Shown piece by piece: positions 22,904-28,855 of a stretch of 47,497 nucleotides of DNA. This DNA is from a virus: positions 1 to 47,497 of the IMG/VR virus record IMGVR_UViG_3300009068_000061, one strand, 5' to 3'. Position 1 is the stretch's first letter; each line of letters starts with the position of its first letter. The notes beneath the pieces are model-generated. The model searched no databases. It was not told the origin of the DNA and worked only from the letters and a program-made list of their open reading frames with translations. A program made the position numbers and the translations under genes.

Positions 22904-24430
22904 TTATTTAGAGTGTTGAATAAGATTCAACAATTGTTTTTTATATTCTTTATCAAAATTTGGTTTAACAGTATGCTCCACAGCATGGAAATCAAATTGG
23001 TGATATGGAGTAAATCGTGATGTATCAAAATCAACGCCATATGTAGTCAAAGCCAATGCATCATGTCCGGGCAACATAAAATTTGGTAGCCGTCGAGATT
23101 CACTGGTGAATTTTGCAGCCAATGCGTTGACTTCCTCACTGTTAGTAAAATTGTTCTTCCAATTTCTTGAATTAGATTCAGTATCAGTGCCAGTATCAAC
23201 GTACCCATATTTGGTGAAGTTTTTTTCAAACTCGCTAACGTATGTAGATTTGTTATTGTTATACATATGCAATCCATTTGACATCCAACTATGCAATGGA
23301 ATCTGTTGACTTATTAAGCTATTATGAGTTTCCCACACACTGTCGATGCTCTCCTCGGGCAATCCTAAAATAAAACTTCCGTGCATTGAGATGTCTGAAT
23401 ATTGATTGTGAATAGTTTGAATCATGTCAATCTGACGTGATTTGTTGTATCCTTTACCAATTATTTTTCCTGCTTTTTCATTCAACGTCTCAATGCCAAA
23501 ATACATAGATCTAACACCAATATCGTGCAATATCTTTACTGTATCTGGCCTGGTACATAGTAGATCTAATCTGTGATATCCCCAAAATACAGGTTGGAAG
23601 TTCAAACGATCAACCACACGACGTATGGATTCTAATTTTTCAATATGATCATTGAAGGTATCATCCACAATGTGATAATGCCGAATACCATATCTATCGT
23701 AGTTGTTTTTTAATTCAGCCTCCAATATATCAGCAGTTTTGACAAAATCTAAATTTTGTTTTCCATTCATTGGGAAGGCACAAAACTTGCATTTAAAAAT
23801 ACAACCACGACCTATTTCAATCGGAAGACTTTGATGATTCACTATATCTGTGGCTTCCCAACTCATATCTTCAGTGTTAAAATTATATGCAGGAGCAAAT
23901 CGATCGTCGATTACAGTCACACCATAGATATTTTTACTGCTTTTATTTAAGAGTTCTCCGGTGGTAAGATGATTGGCCAAATTAACTATGGATATTTCAC
24001 TATATCCAATGAATGCATAGTCAATATTTCTGTTTGAATATTGTTGTGTTACCCTTGTACCACCTACTATGATTTTTAGTTTGCTATTTGTTTTATGCAA
24101 ATATTCAAAAAATTTATTTTCAAAATCTTTTCCTTGCGGGAATACTGAGTCATCGACAATGTCGGGATATGGTGGTGTAGGTTGGCCTACTTGTTTTTGT
24201 ATTTGAGTATTTCGCAAATACGTAGAACTAAATCCAAGCAGTATAGTTTGATCTGACACTGCTAAATCAACAAGTTCAACCAGATCCTCATGTGTATATT
24301 CAGAATAATGATTGACTACCAAACACGAGTATCCGTGTTTTCTCAAAACATGAGCACATTTAAATGCTCCGATAGTGATTGATCCAAATATGTTGTCGGT
24401 GCGATCTGTAAAAAGTATAGCATTGTACAT
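22904..24430 (-). CDS. Cobalamin-binding-type radical SAM protein, copy 2
   Basis: 508 residues, clearly paralogous to the 21060-22706 protein: NAILFTDRTDNIFGSITIGA, then FKCAHVLRKHGYSCLVVNHY at the N-terminus, IEIGRGCIFKCKFCAFPMNG as the Fe-S motif and MYFGIETLNEKAGKIIGKG after it. Both keep FNDHIEK/FNDNVDK and the DDTFND segment. It is embedded between tRNA-Arg(TCT) and tRNA-Leu(TAA) and is preceded by CATAAATA 7 bases before the ATG. Substrate unknown; the two copies may act on different sites or as a pair. Confidence 0.88.
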   Translation of the reverse strand: MYNAILFTDRTDNIFGSITIGAFKCAHVLRKHGYSCLVVNHYSEYTHEDLVELVDLAVSDQTILLGFSSTYLRNTQIQKQVGQPTPPYPDIVDDSVFPQGKDFENKFFEYLHKTNSKLKIIVGGTRVTQQYSNRNIDYAFIGYSEISIVNLANHLTTGELLNKSSKNIYGVTVIDDRFAPAYNFNTEDMSWEATDIVNHQSLPIEIGRGCIFKCKFCAFPMNGKQNLDFVKTADILEAELKNNYDRYGIRHYHIVDDTFNDHIEKLESIRRVVDRLNFQPVFWGYHRLDLLCTRPDTVKILHDIGVRSMYFGIETLNEKAGKIIGKGYNKSRQIDMIQTIHNQYSDISMHGSFILGLPEESIDSVWETHNSLISQQIPLHSWMSNGLHMYNNNKSTYVSEFEKNFTKYGYVDTGTDTESNSRNWKNNFTNSEEVNALAAKFTSESRRLPNFMLPGHDALALTTYGVDFDTSRFTPYHQFDFHAVEHTVKPNFDKEYKKQLLNLIQHSK

Positions 24431-24436
24431 GTGATT

Positions 24437-24444
24437 TATTTATG
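24437..24444 (-). promoter_or_regulatory. T4-late-like promoter element CATAAATA
   Basis: CATAAATA on the minus strand ends 7 bases before the ATG at 24430, predicting a leaderless late transcript. It abuts tRNA-Leu(TAA). Confidence 0.5.
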
Positions 24445-24446
24445 AG

Positions 24447-24533
24447 TGGTGCGACTGGCCGGACTCGAACCGGCACGCCTTTGTAGGCGTCAGATTTTAA
24501 GTCTGATGCGGCTACCGATTACGCCACAGTCGC
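24447..24533 (-). tRNA. tRNA-Leu(TAA)
   Basis: Class II: acceptor GCGACTG/CAGTCGC, anticodon loop CTTAAAA in CAGA/TCTG, variable arm CGCCT...AGGCG, T-arm GCCGG-TTCGAGT-CCGGC, A73, CCA. Confidence 0.94.
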
Positions 24534-24538
24534 TTGTT

Positions 24539-24612
24539 TGGTCTCGGTAGGAAGAATCGAACTTCCGCTTCATGCTCCCAAAGCACGGGTGATACCATTT
24601 CACTATACCGAG
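24539..24612 (-). tRNA. tRNA-Pro(TGG), copy 1
   Basis: Acceptor CTCGGTA/TACCGAG, anticodon CGTGC-TTTGGGA-GCATG, T-arm GGAAG-TTCGATT-CTTCC, A73, CCA. C1-G72 fits proline identity. Confidence 0.93.
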
Positions 24613-24619
24613 GATTGTT

Positions 24620-24697
24620 TGGAGCAACGGGAGGGATTTGAACCCCCGGTTTTACGGATTTGCAATCCGTTGCATTGGGCCGCTCTGCCACCGTTGC
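24620..24697 (-). tRNA. tRNA-Cys(GCA)
   Basis: Acceptor GCAACGG/CCGTTGC, anticodon loop TTGCAAA in a CGGA/TCCG stem, T-arm GGGGG-TTCAAAT-CCCTC, U73 as in Cys tRNAs, CCA. Confidence 0.93.
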
Positions 24698-24701
24698 ATA
24701 T

Positions 24702-24777
24702 TGGTACCTGGTGACAGACTCGAACTGTCATCGCTCTCCGTGTAAAGGAGACGTATAACCTCTCTACGCAACCAGGC
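24702..24777 (-). tRNA. tRNA-Val(TAC)
   Basis: Acceptor GCCTGGT/ACCAGGT, anticodon TCTCC-TTTACAC-GGAGA, T-arm TGACAG-TTCGAGT-CTGTCA, A73, CCA. Confidence 0.92.
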
Positions 24778-24808
24778 AATTTTTTTTGTTTTGAATTGTT
24801 TAAATCTC

Positions 24809-24943
24809 TATATCCACATACACTTGCAGGAATTGAACCTGCCTACCCCAGAGAAGACCCAGAGCTGTAATCCGCTACATCTGCCTGGCCCAGGCATTTG
24901 TGCATGTGGATATAAAGACTTGGACTGTTTCCAGTCTTTATAT
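24809..24943 (-). other. tRNA-like element within long inverted repeats
   Basis: A T-arm GCAGG-TTCAATT-CCTGC and a D-loop-like TAGCGGATTA are present, but the acceptor is replaced by a 15-bp helix (24809-24823 with 24900-24914, one mismatch in DNA that is G-U in RNA). A TGCCTGG/CCAGGCA hairpin and a CTCTGGG direct repeat lie inside. An overlapping 11-bp hairpin (24910-24920 with 24933-24943) competes with the first helix. No anticodon can be assigned. Possibly a decayed tRNA or a structured RNA. Confidence 0.5.
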
Positions 24944-24989
24944 CATGTAAATTTTTAATGAGCGTATGTTAATTTCTTAACATGCTGCA

Positions 24990-25018
24990 ATTATAGCATC
25001 ACTTGTGATACCCGTCAA
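24990..25018 (-). promoter_or_regulatory. Sigma70 promoter within the tRNA cluster
   Basis: TTGACG (25013-25018), 17 bases, TATAAT (24990-24995). Transcribes the tRNA block 24943-24447 and onward. Confidence 0.75.
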
Positions 25019-25019
25019 C

Positions 25020-25093
25020 TGGTAGACTCTACAAGAATTGAACTTGTGTCTGTACCATGTCAGGGTACGGTTTTCCCATTGAACTAAGAGTCC
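25020..25093 (-). tRNA. tRNA-Val(GAC)
   Basis: Acceptor GGACTCT/AGAGTCT, anticodon GTACC-CTGACAT-GGTAC, T-arm ACAAG-TTCAATT-CTTGT, A73, CCA. Confidence 0.92.
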
Positions 25094-25097
25094 GAGT

Positions 25098-25172
25098 TGG
25101 TGGAGGATAGCAGATTCGAACTGCTGATGCTGCCATGCCATGGCAGTATGTTTCCAACTATATCAATCCCCC
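25098..25172 (-). tRNA. tRNA-Ala(GGC)
   Basis: Acceptor GGGGGAT/ATCCTCC, anticodon CTGCC-ATGGCAT-GGCAG, T-arm AGCAG-TTCGAAT-CTGCT, A73, CCA. The G3-U70 pair, the alanine identity element, is present. Confidence 0.93.
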
Positions 25173-25176
25173 AAAA

Positions 25177-25252
25177 TGGTGCCCTGGGTGGGACTCGAAC
25201 CCACAGAACCTGGTTTCTAAGACCAGTACGTATGCCATTCCGTCACCAGGGC
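25177..25252 (-). tRNA. tRNA-Leu(TAG) with a collapsed variable arm
   Basis: Acceptor GCCCTGG/CCAGGGC, anticodon CTGGT-CTTAGAA-ACCAG, T-arm GTGGG-TTCGAGT-CCCAC, A73, CCA. The D-arm looks leucine-like, but only about 5 bases separate anticodon and T stems, so the class II arm is missing (76 bases in total). Confidence 0.88.
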
Positions 25253-25253
25253 C

Positions 25254-25328
25254 TGGTGGTCATGGTTGGTATCGATCCAACCTCCTCGCCTTATGGGGGC
25301 GGTGCGCATCCATCTACGCCACATGACC
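25254..25328 (-). tRNA. tRNA-Met(CAT), or Ile2 precursor
   Basis: Acceptor GGTCATG/CATGACC, anticodon loop CCCATAA (unusual C33), T-loop ATCGATA, A73, CCA. A CAT anticodon can be Met or, if lysidine-modified, Ile reading AUA. Confidence 0.85.
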
Positions 25329-25507
25329 AATAAATACTTGTGTGAGACGCTATCAAAATCTAACACCACAGGGCTTGAATTTCTATCTAAGCCTAAGTGA
25401 TACTGGCGTTTGCTGCATCATAGTTTATGATGTGTTCACAGCCGAAGCTCAGTTGCGTTATTTTACCAACGTGAATCTAGCTTTGCGTTTCGTAAACAAT
25501 CTTTAAT

Positions 25508-25581
25508 TGGGTTGACCAATGGGTAACGATCCCATGCTACGACTTTCACAGAGTCGGGTGCTTCCATTACACCATGGCCAA
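25508..25581 (-). tRNA. tRNA-His(GTG)
   Basis: Acceptor TTGGCCA/TGGTCAA, anticodon CGACT-CTGTGAA-AGTCG, C73 with a G at -1 (25582), the histidine hallmark, and CCA. The T-loop is ATCGTTA instead of TTCRANY. Confidence 0.92.
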
Positions 25582-25588
25582 CATAAAA

Positions 25589-25718
25589 CCATATAGAAAC
25601 ACTCTGTGGTGCTTGAATCCACGGTAGCCCTACTCTTCCTGGCACTTCCCAACTGTTCTGCAGAATAAGTCAAGTTCAGTGTTGTTCCAGTGTAGCTACT
25701 CAGAATGTTTTTATATAG
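25589..25718 (-). repeat. Inter-tRNA stem element E1
   Basis: Left arm 25589-25606 CCATATAGAAACACTCTG pairs with right arm 25701-25718; differences are two G-U pairs and one mismatch in the minus-strand RNA. Encloses 94 bases between tRNA-His and the next tRNA-like gene. Member of the ATAT-nn-AAA-n-ACA family. Confidence 0.7.
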
Positions 25719-25723
25719 CGAAC

Positions 25724-25815
25724 TCATTGTAGGCAGGATTCGAACCTGCACGAGGCGTTTATTTCCTCTGACCCGATAAGAGGCCTATGACTACCAAATT
25801 TCATCACTACGAGTT
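25724..25815 (-). tRNA. Degenerate class II tRNA-like gene, possible UAU anticodon
   Basis: Good T-arm GCAGG-TTCGAAT-CCTGC, leucine-like D-arm and a variable arm GAGG...CCTC. The anticodon arm GGCCT-CTTATCG-GGTCA has two mismatches, and the acceptor (CTCGTAG with CTACAAT) two more; no CCA is encoded. An extended helix GAACTCGTAG with CTAC-AAT-GAGTTC is possible. The loop ATCGGGTCA can pair with TGACCCGAT just 5' of the gene. Probably non-functional as a normal tRNA, or specialised. Confidence 0.5.
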
Positions 25816-25865
25816 CATCGGGTCATGACTTCCGATTATGGATCAGGGTAATTACTCCTGTAAGA

Positions 25866-25963
25866 CCATATAGAAACACACTATATTGAGTTAGCGGACT
25901 ATTTGCCGACCACCCAACGACTACTGTCGCTACAGCTTCATGCAACAATGTGTTTTTATATGG
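25866..25963 (-). repeat. Inter-tRNA stem element E2
   Basis: CCATATAGAAACACA (25866-25880) pairs with TGTGTTTTTATATGG (25949-25963), 14 of 15 positions. The right arm includes the CCA complement of tRNA-Lys(TTT), so the stem forms across the tRNA 3' end. Confidence 0.75.
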
Positions 25964-26036
25964 TAGGACCACTCGGATTCGAACCGAGAGCTTACACCTT
26001 AAAAGGGTGATGTTTTAACCGTTAAACTATGATCCC
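25961..26036 (-). tRNA. tRNA-Lys(TTT)
   Basis: Acceptor GGGATCA/TGGTCCT, anticodon TCACC-CTTTTAA-GGTGT, T-arm CTCGG-TTCGAAT-CCGAG, A73, CCA. Confidence 0.94.
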
Positions 26037-26170
26037 GTATATGGTCCACCCTCTGAGAATCGAACTCAGTTCCTCCGGTTAAGAGCCGGTTACTTCGCCA
26101 TCAAAGTTTAGAGTGGGTTGTGCATATCGAATTGTCTTTAATGTGCCAACCTTAGACCATATACGGGATC
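26031..26170 (-). repeat. 16-bp inverted repeat enclosing tRNA-Lys(CTT)
   Basis: GATCCCGTATATGGTC (26031-26046) is the perfect reverse complement of 26155-26170. The left arm overlaps the 5' acceptor strand of tRNA-Lys(TTT) and the 3' end of tRNA-Lys(CTT), so pairing would compete with both tRNA folds. Confidence 0.8.
26042..26116 (-). tRNA. tRNA-Lys(CTT)
   Basis: Acceptor CCACTCT/AGGGTGG, D-stem ACTT/AAGT, anticodon loop CTCTTAA in CCGG/CCGG, T-arm CTGAG-TTCGATT-CTCAG, A73, CCA. Confidence 0.9.
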
Positions 26171-26230
26171 TACGATTGACACTATAGTTTAGCTGTTGGC
26201 TTCATATAGTTCCTTTTTGTTTATGTGTTA

Positions 26231-26259
26231 ATTATACAACCTTTTGCAGTAGTTGTCAA
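26231..26259 (-). promoter_or_regulatory. Sigma70 promoter within the tRNA cluster
   Basis: TTGACA (26254-26259), 17 bases, TATAAT (26231-26236): full consensus on the minus strand, upstream of the two lysine tRNAs. Confidence 0.88.
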
Positions 26260-26268
26260 CTGTTTTTT

Positions 26269-26343
26269 TGGTTGCCACGGACAATTTCGAAATGTCGACT
26301 TATCGCTTATCAAGCGATTACTCTGCCTCTGAGTTACGCGGCA
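26269..26343 (-). tRNA. tRNA-Ile(GAT)
   Basis: Acceptor TGCCGCG/CGTGGCA, D-stem ACTC/GAGT, anticodon ATCGC-TTGATAA-GCGAT, T-loop TTCGAAA with one stem mismatch, A73, CCA. Confidence 0.87.
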
Positions 26344-26348
26344 ATGCA

Positions 26349-26425
26349 TGGTACCACCTGAGAGATTCGAACTCCCAACCCCTGGATTCGTAATCCAGTG
26401 CTCTATCCAATTGAGCCAAGGCGGT
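26349..26425 (-). tRNA. tRNA-Arg(ACG)
   Basis: Acceptor ACCGCCT/AGGTGGT, D-stem GCTC/GAGC, anticodon CTGGA-TTACGAA-TCCAG, T-arm GGGAG-TTCGAAT-CTCTC, A73, CCA. Confidence 0.93.
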
Positions 26426-26501
26426 AAAAAAACAGTCCAGAGACTCCCATCATGATTGGGTTAGTATCTCCGTCAGAGGGAGGATTAGCATGGACTTGAC
26501 C

Positions 26502-26575
26502 TGGATGCGGGGGACAGATTCGAACTGCCGATGCGTCTGGCTTATGAGACCGACGTGGTGACCACCCTCCCCGCG
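26502..26575 (-). tRNA. tRNA-Met(CAT), initiator-like
   Basis: Acceptor CGCGGGG/CCCCGCA has the C1-A72 mismatch characteristic of bacterial initiator tRNA; anticodon loop CTCATAA; T-arm GGCAG-TTCGAAT-CTGTC; encoded CCA. The D-arm is short and U73 unusual, so initiator identity is an inference. Confidence 0.82.
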
Positions 26576-26582
26576 TAAACTA

Positions 26583-26656
26583 TGGTGCCCCATGAGAGAA
26601 TCGAACTCCCGTCAACGGATTACAAAACCGTGATAATGCCATTATACTAATAGGGC
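26583..26656 (-). tRNA. tRNA-Thr(TGT)
   Basis: Acceptor GCCCTAT/ATGGGGC, anticodon ACGGT-TTTGTAA-TCCGT, T-arm GGGAG-TTCGATT-CTCTC, A73, CCA. Its first 15 bases overlap the end of the HNH gene. Confidence 0.93.
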
Positions 26657-27268
26657 TTGAATTTCTTTTAATATGTCTTGCCATTTAATAGCAAGATCTT
26701 TGTTATAATTTTGTGTTTTATTCTTCCGTCTATTCTCCATAGCAGGAAGATATTGTAAATTGTTTTGATGATGTGGCCCACCGTTGCTTAACGCAATTGC
26801 ATGATCAACTTCATAACCTACAGGGCACATTTCGTAAATTTTATTAATAAGTTTTCGATTTGTTGAAGGCAATGTTGCACTGTACTTTCTGGCTCTGTAT
26901 GCTTGAACAGTAGCAACATTTTTTGCCTTCTTTTCTCGCTCTGTATAAATCTTTTTTTCTCTTACAATCTTAACTGGTTTTTCTTTTTTCTTGCGCTTTA
27001 CATGAACAGTATTGTTATATGATGCTGCGCATGATTGAGAACAAAAAGTTTTTTTATTTGCATTCGGAATAAGTTTATTACACTGTTTACACCCGATTAG
27101 TGATTTTTGATATTTTTCTAAATATTGATAAGCAATTACTTTTCTTGTAATCAAACAAGAACATAGTATCTTTTTGGAGATACCATCTGAAGGACCGTGC
27201 ATTCGTTTATGTCCTGTAAGGGACATGATACTAGCAAATGATCTATCACAAACTACACATTCATACAT
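26642..27268 (-). CDS. HNH homing endonuclease with C2H2 and treble-clef zinc motifs
   Basis: 208 residues from the ATG at 27268. An earlier in-frame GTG lies inside tRNA-Asn and is unlikely. Residues 1-25 form a C2H2 finger (YECVVC...TGHKRMH); then CKQCNKLIPNANKKTFCSQSC, a second zinc site; a lysine-rich linker; and the HNH core YEVDHAIALSNGGPHHQNNL with a final N-x-x-K. It is a free-standing homing endonuclease lying between two tRNAs, its 3' end reading into tRNA-Thr. A CATAAATA late element lies 6 bases before the ATG. Confidence 0.9.
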   Translation of the reverse strand: MYECVVCDRSFASIMSLTGHKRMHGPSDGISKKILCSCLITRKVIAYQYLEKYQKSLIGCKQCNKLIPNANKKTFCSQSCAASYNNTVHVKRKKKEKPVKIVREKKIYTEREKKAKNVATVQAYRARKYSATLPSTNRKLINKIYEMCPVGYEVDHAIALSNGGPHHQNNLQYLPAMENRRKNKTQNYNKDLAIKWQDILKEIQALLV

Positions 27269-27273
27269 GAAGT

Positions 27274-27281
27274 TATTTATG
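27274..27281 (-). promoter_or_regulatory. T4-late-like promoter element CATAAATA
   Basis: CATAAATA ends 6 bases before the ATG at 27268, in the 15 bases between tRNA-Asn and the HNH gene. Confidence 0.5.
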
Positions 27282-27283
27282 AT

Positions 27284-27364
27284 TGGCTCCACGACTAGGA
27301 CTCGAACCTAGCTAGCTTTCGCACAGATTAACAGTCTGCTGCCACACCCGGCGGCTCTCGTGGA
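27284..27364 (-). tRNA. tRNA-Asn(GTT), copy 1
   Basis: Acceptor TCCACGA/TCGTGGA, anticodon CAGA-CTGTTAA-TCTG, T-arm CTAGG-TTCGAGT-CCTAG, G73, CCA. The variable region is long for Asn (about 12 bases, with GC-GAAA-GC) and the D-arm is atypical. Confidence 0.87.
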
Positions 27365-27373
27365 ATAAACTAT

Positions 27374-27459
27374 TGGTGGACAGTAATGGATTTGAACCAC
27401 TGCGCTTTTTACAGAACGGATTTACAGTCCGTCGCCTTCAACCACTCGGCCAACTGTCC
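27374..27459 (-). tRNA. tRNA-Tyr(GTA), copy 1
   Basis: Class II: acceptor GGACAGT/ACTGTCC, anticodon CGGA-CTGTAAA-TCCG, long variable arm, T-loop TTCAAAT, A73, CCA. Confidence 0.94.
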
Positions 27460-27594
27460 TGATTGAATTTGCAAGTAGTAGAGTCACTGTTATCTCTACC
27501 ATTTACCCGATTGCACTAGTCCGGACGGGAGGGTGATCCGTCACTTGGGATACTGGTCCAGATGATACGCCAATTGTATACCGGTCCCACTCAA

Positions 27595-27686
27595 GCGACC
27601 AGCCGGGCATCGAACCCGCTACCTTCTACTGTTTCAGTTGTTCGAACAAACTTAGACAGCGTGACTTTCTCTTGCTGACACTCGCA
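27595..27686 (-). other. tRNA-like element, identity not assignable
   Basis: A T-arm GCGGG-TTCGATG-CCCGG and a partly paired acceptor (GCGAGTG with TGGTCGC) are seen, with a hairpin AGTT-tGTTCGAAc-AACT where an anticodon arm would be. No CCA is encoded. Probably a decayed or unusual class II tRNA. The 135 bases between it and tRNA-Tyr hold a GTAGAG/CTCTAC hairpin and nothing else recognised. Confidence 0.45.
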
Positions 27687-27691
27687 AAACT

Positions 27692-27762
27692 TGGCCCCGG
27701 TGGAAGGAATCGAACCTTCGTTGGTTGTATACGGACCGTGTTACCATTACACTACAACCGGG
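27692..27762 (-). tRNA. tRNA of uncertain identity
   Basis: Acceptor CCCGGTT/CACCGGG with one mismatch, D-arm GTGT-AATGGTA-ACAC, T-arm GAAGG-TTCGATT-CCTTC, G73, CCA. The anticodon arm is weak: GGT/ACC flanked by C-A mismatches around CGTATAC, so UAU or GUA cannot be separated. Confidence 0.65.
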
Positions 27763-27769
27763 ATAAACT

Positions 27770-27845
27770 TGGCGCACCCTGTTGGAATCGAACCAACTTC
27801 CACGGCTCTTCAGGCCGCCGCTATGACCACATCAGCTAAAGGTGC
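27770..27845 (-). tRNA. tRNA-Phe(GAA)
   Basis: Acceptor GCACCTT/AGGGTGC, anticodon CGGC-CTGAAGA-GCCG, T-arm GTTGG-TTCGATT-CCAAC, G73, CCA. Confidence 0.92.
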
Positions 27846-27852
27846 ATCGTAT

Positions 27853-27942
27853 TGGCGGAACGACTGAGACTCGAACTCAGAAACCGTATTACTACGATCG
27901 AAAGATTAGCAATCTTCTCCAATGCCATTATGGGACCGTTCC
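27853..27942 (-). tRNA. tRNA-Ser(GCT)
   Basis: Class II: acceptor GGAACGG/TCGTTCC, anticodon AAGA-TTGCTAA-TCTT, long variable arm, T-arm CTGAG-TTCGAGT-CTCAG, G73, CCA. Reads AGC and AGU. Confidence 0.92.
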
Positions 27943-27947
27943 TTAAT

Positions 27948-28024
27948 TGGTCTGCGCTGTAGGATTCGAACCTACGACCCCTTGGTTCCAGGCCAAGAAC
28001 TCTACCAGACTGAGCTAAACACAG
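27948..28024 (-). tRNA. tRNA-Pro(TGG), copy 2
   Basis: Acceptor CTGTGTT/AGCGCAG, anticodon CTTGG-CCTGGAA-CCAAG (C33), T-arm GTAGG-TTCGAAT-CCTAC, A73, CCA. Proline-like AAGGGGTCG variable segment. Confidence 0.87.
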
Positions 28025-28032
28025 ATTAAACC

Positions 28033-28106
28033 TGGAGCGGGGTGCGAGAATCGAACTCGCGCTATCAGCTTGGAAGGCTGAAATCCTACCATTAAATGAA
28101 CCCCGC
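28033..28106 (-). tRNA. tRNA-Gly(TCC)
   Basis: Acceptor GCGGGGT/ACCCCGC, anticodon TCAGC-CTTCCAA-GCTGA, T-arm GCGAG-TTCGATT-CTCGC, U73, CCA. Confidence 0.94.
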
Positions 28107-28337
28107 ATAAAAAGATGGAGACAGCCTACACAAAAGATTTGCCTAATGTGCCGTCCACTTTATCCGCTTATCTTAGTTCCGCTTGTGTCCTAGGGCCGTG
28201 CGCTAACCGGGATAAGTTTCAGTCTCCGAAAACTGTTGTCGGTATAAGGAGTCTATCCCCGACTGTGCAACACTAATACTCTATCCTGCGTAAGGTGTCT
28301 CCATAAACGGAGCCTTAGCGCGGTTGCATCTGAAAAC
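28107..28337 (-). other. Structured spacer between tRNA-Gly and tRNA-Ala
   Basis: About 230 bases with no tRNA T-arm or convincing frame. Complementary segments (GCGCTAA with TTAGCGC; TATCCC with GGGATA; AAGG-CTCC with GGAG-CCTT) suggest a folded RNA in the tRNA transcript. No known class was recognised. Confidence 0.4.
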
Positions 28338-28412
28338 TGGTGGAGGCCCAGGGTATCGAACCCTTGTAGACATTCTACTTGCAAGGCAGAACCGCAGCCC
28401 TCTGCTGCCCCC
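28338..28412 (-). tRNA. tRNA-Ala(TGC)
   Basis: Acceptor GGGGGC/GCCTCC containing the G3-U70 alanine signature, anticodon stem TTCTGC/GTAGAA with loop CTTGCAA, T-arm AGGG-TTCGATA-CCCT, A73, CCA. Confidence 0.88.
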
Positions 28413-28518
28413 AATATTGAAATACACTGTTGCGCTATTGCTTAGGCTTTTGTAGACTTATTTGTTTAACGTGGTTCGTATCCCCCACTCCTAAACAATC
28501 AGTGTATTTCAATATTGG
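28411..28518 (-). repeat. Inter-tRNA stem element E4, perfect 19-bp arms
   Basis: CCAATATTGAAATACACTG (28411-28429) is the exact reverse complement of 28500-28518. The stem spans the 70 bases between tRNA-Ala and tRNA-Asn, overlapping the first 2 bases of one and the CCA of the other. Confidence 0.85.
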
Positions 28519-28594
28519 CTCCGTATCTGAGTAACGATCTCAGCTAATCTCTGATTAACAGTCAGGCCCATGCACCATGCTTGAGTTCTACGGA
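28516..28594 (-). tRNA. tRNA-Asn(GTT), copy 2, divergent
   Basis: Acceptor TCCGTAG/ATACGGA with one mismatch, anticodon CTGA-CTGTTAA-TCAG, T-stem CTGAG/CTCAG with unusual loop ATCGTTA, G73, CCA. The D-arm is irregular, so function is less certain than for copy 1. Confidence 0.72.
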
Positions 28595-28601
28595 ATAAAA
28601 T

Positions 28602-28687
28602 TGGTGGAGCAGAGAGGGTTCGAACCTCTACAGCATTACTGACCTCCGGGTTACAGCCGGGTGCCCTTCCTTTCAGGCGTCTACTCC
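28602..28687 (-). tRNA. tRNA-Tyr(GTA), copy 2
   Basis: Class II: acceptor GGAGTAG/CTGCTCC, anticodon CCGG-CTGTAAC-CCGG, long variable arm, T-arm AGAGG-TTCGAAC-CCTCT, A73, CCA. Confidence 0.87.
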
Positions 28688-28694
28688 ATAAACT

Positions 28695-28769
28695 TGGCGA
28701 TGCGTGGGAGAGTCGAACTCCCGTCTCTGGATAGACAATCCAGGATAATGACCGTTATATGAACGCACC
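28695..28769 (-). tRNA. tRNA-Asp(GTC)
   Basis: Acceptor GGTGCGT/ACGCATC, anticodon CTGGA-TTGTCTA-TCCAG, T-arm GGGAG-TTCGACT-CTCCC, G73 as in Asp tRNAs, CCA. Confidence 0.93.
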
Positions 28770-28775
28770 TAAATT

Positions 28776-28850
28776 TGGTACTGCATAGGAGAGTCGAACT
28801 CCTCTTAGCGGACTGAAAACCCGCTGTCCTAACCGATAGACGAATGCAGC
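28776..28850 (-). tRNA. tRNA-Glu(TTC)
   Basis: Acceptor GCTGCAT/ATGCAGT, anticodon GCGGG-TTTTCAG-TCCGC with one wobble, T-arm AGGAG-TTCGACT-CTCCT, CCA. Starts TTCGTCTA after the acceptor as in bacterial tRNA-Glu. Confidence 0.9.
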
Positions 28851-28855
28851 AAAAT

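Noticed and set aside
25097-25333. Plus-strand open frames across the tRNA cluster
   Set aside because: They are shadows of tRNA genes: the translated text repeats reverse-complement T-arm sequence.
27269-27292. Upstream GTG start for the HNH protein
   Set aside because: It would begin inside the acceptor stem of tRNA-Asn; the ATG at 27268 has a late-promoter element at the usual spacing.
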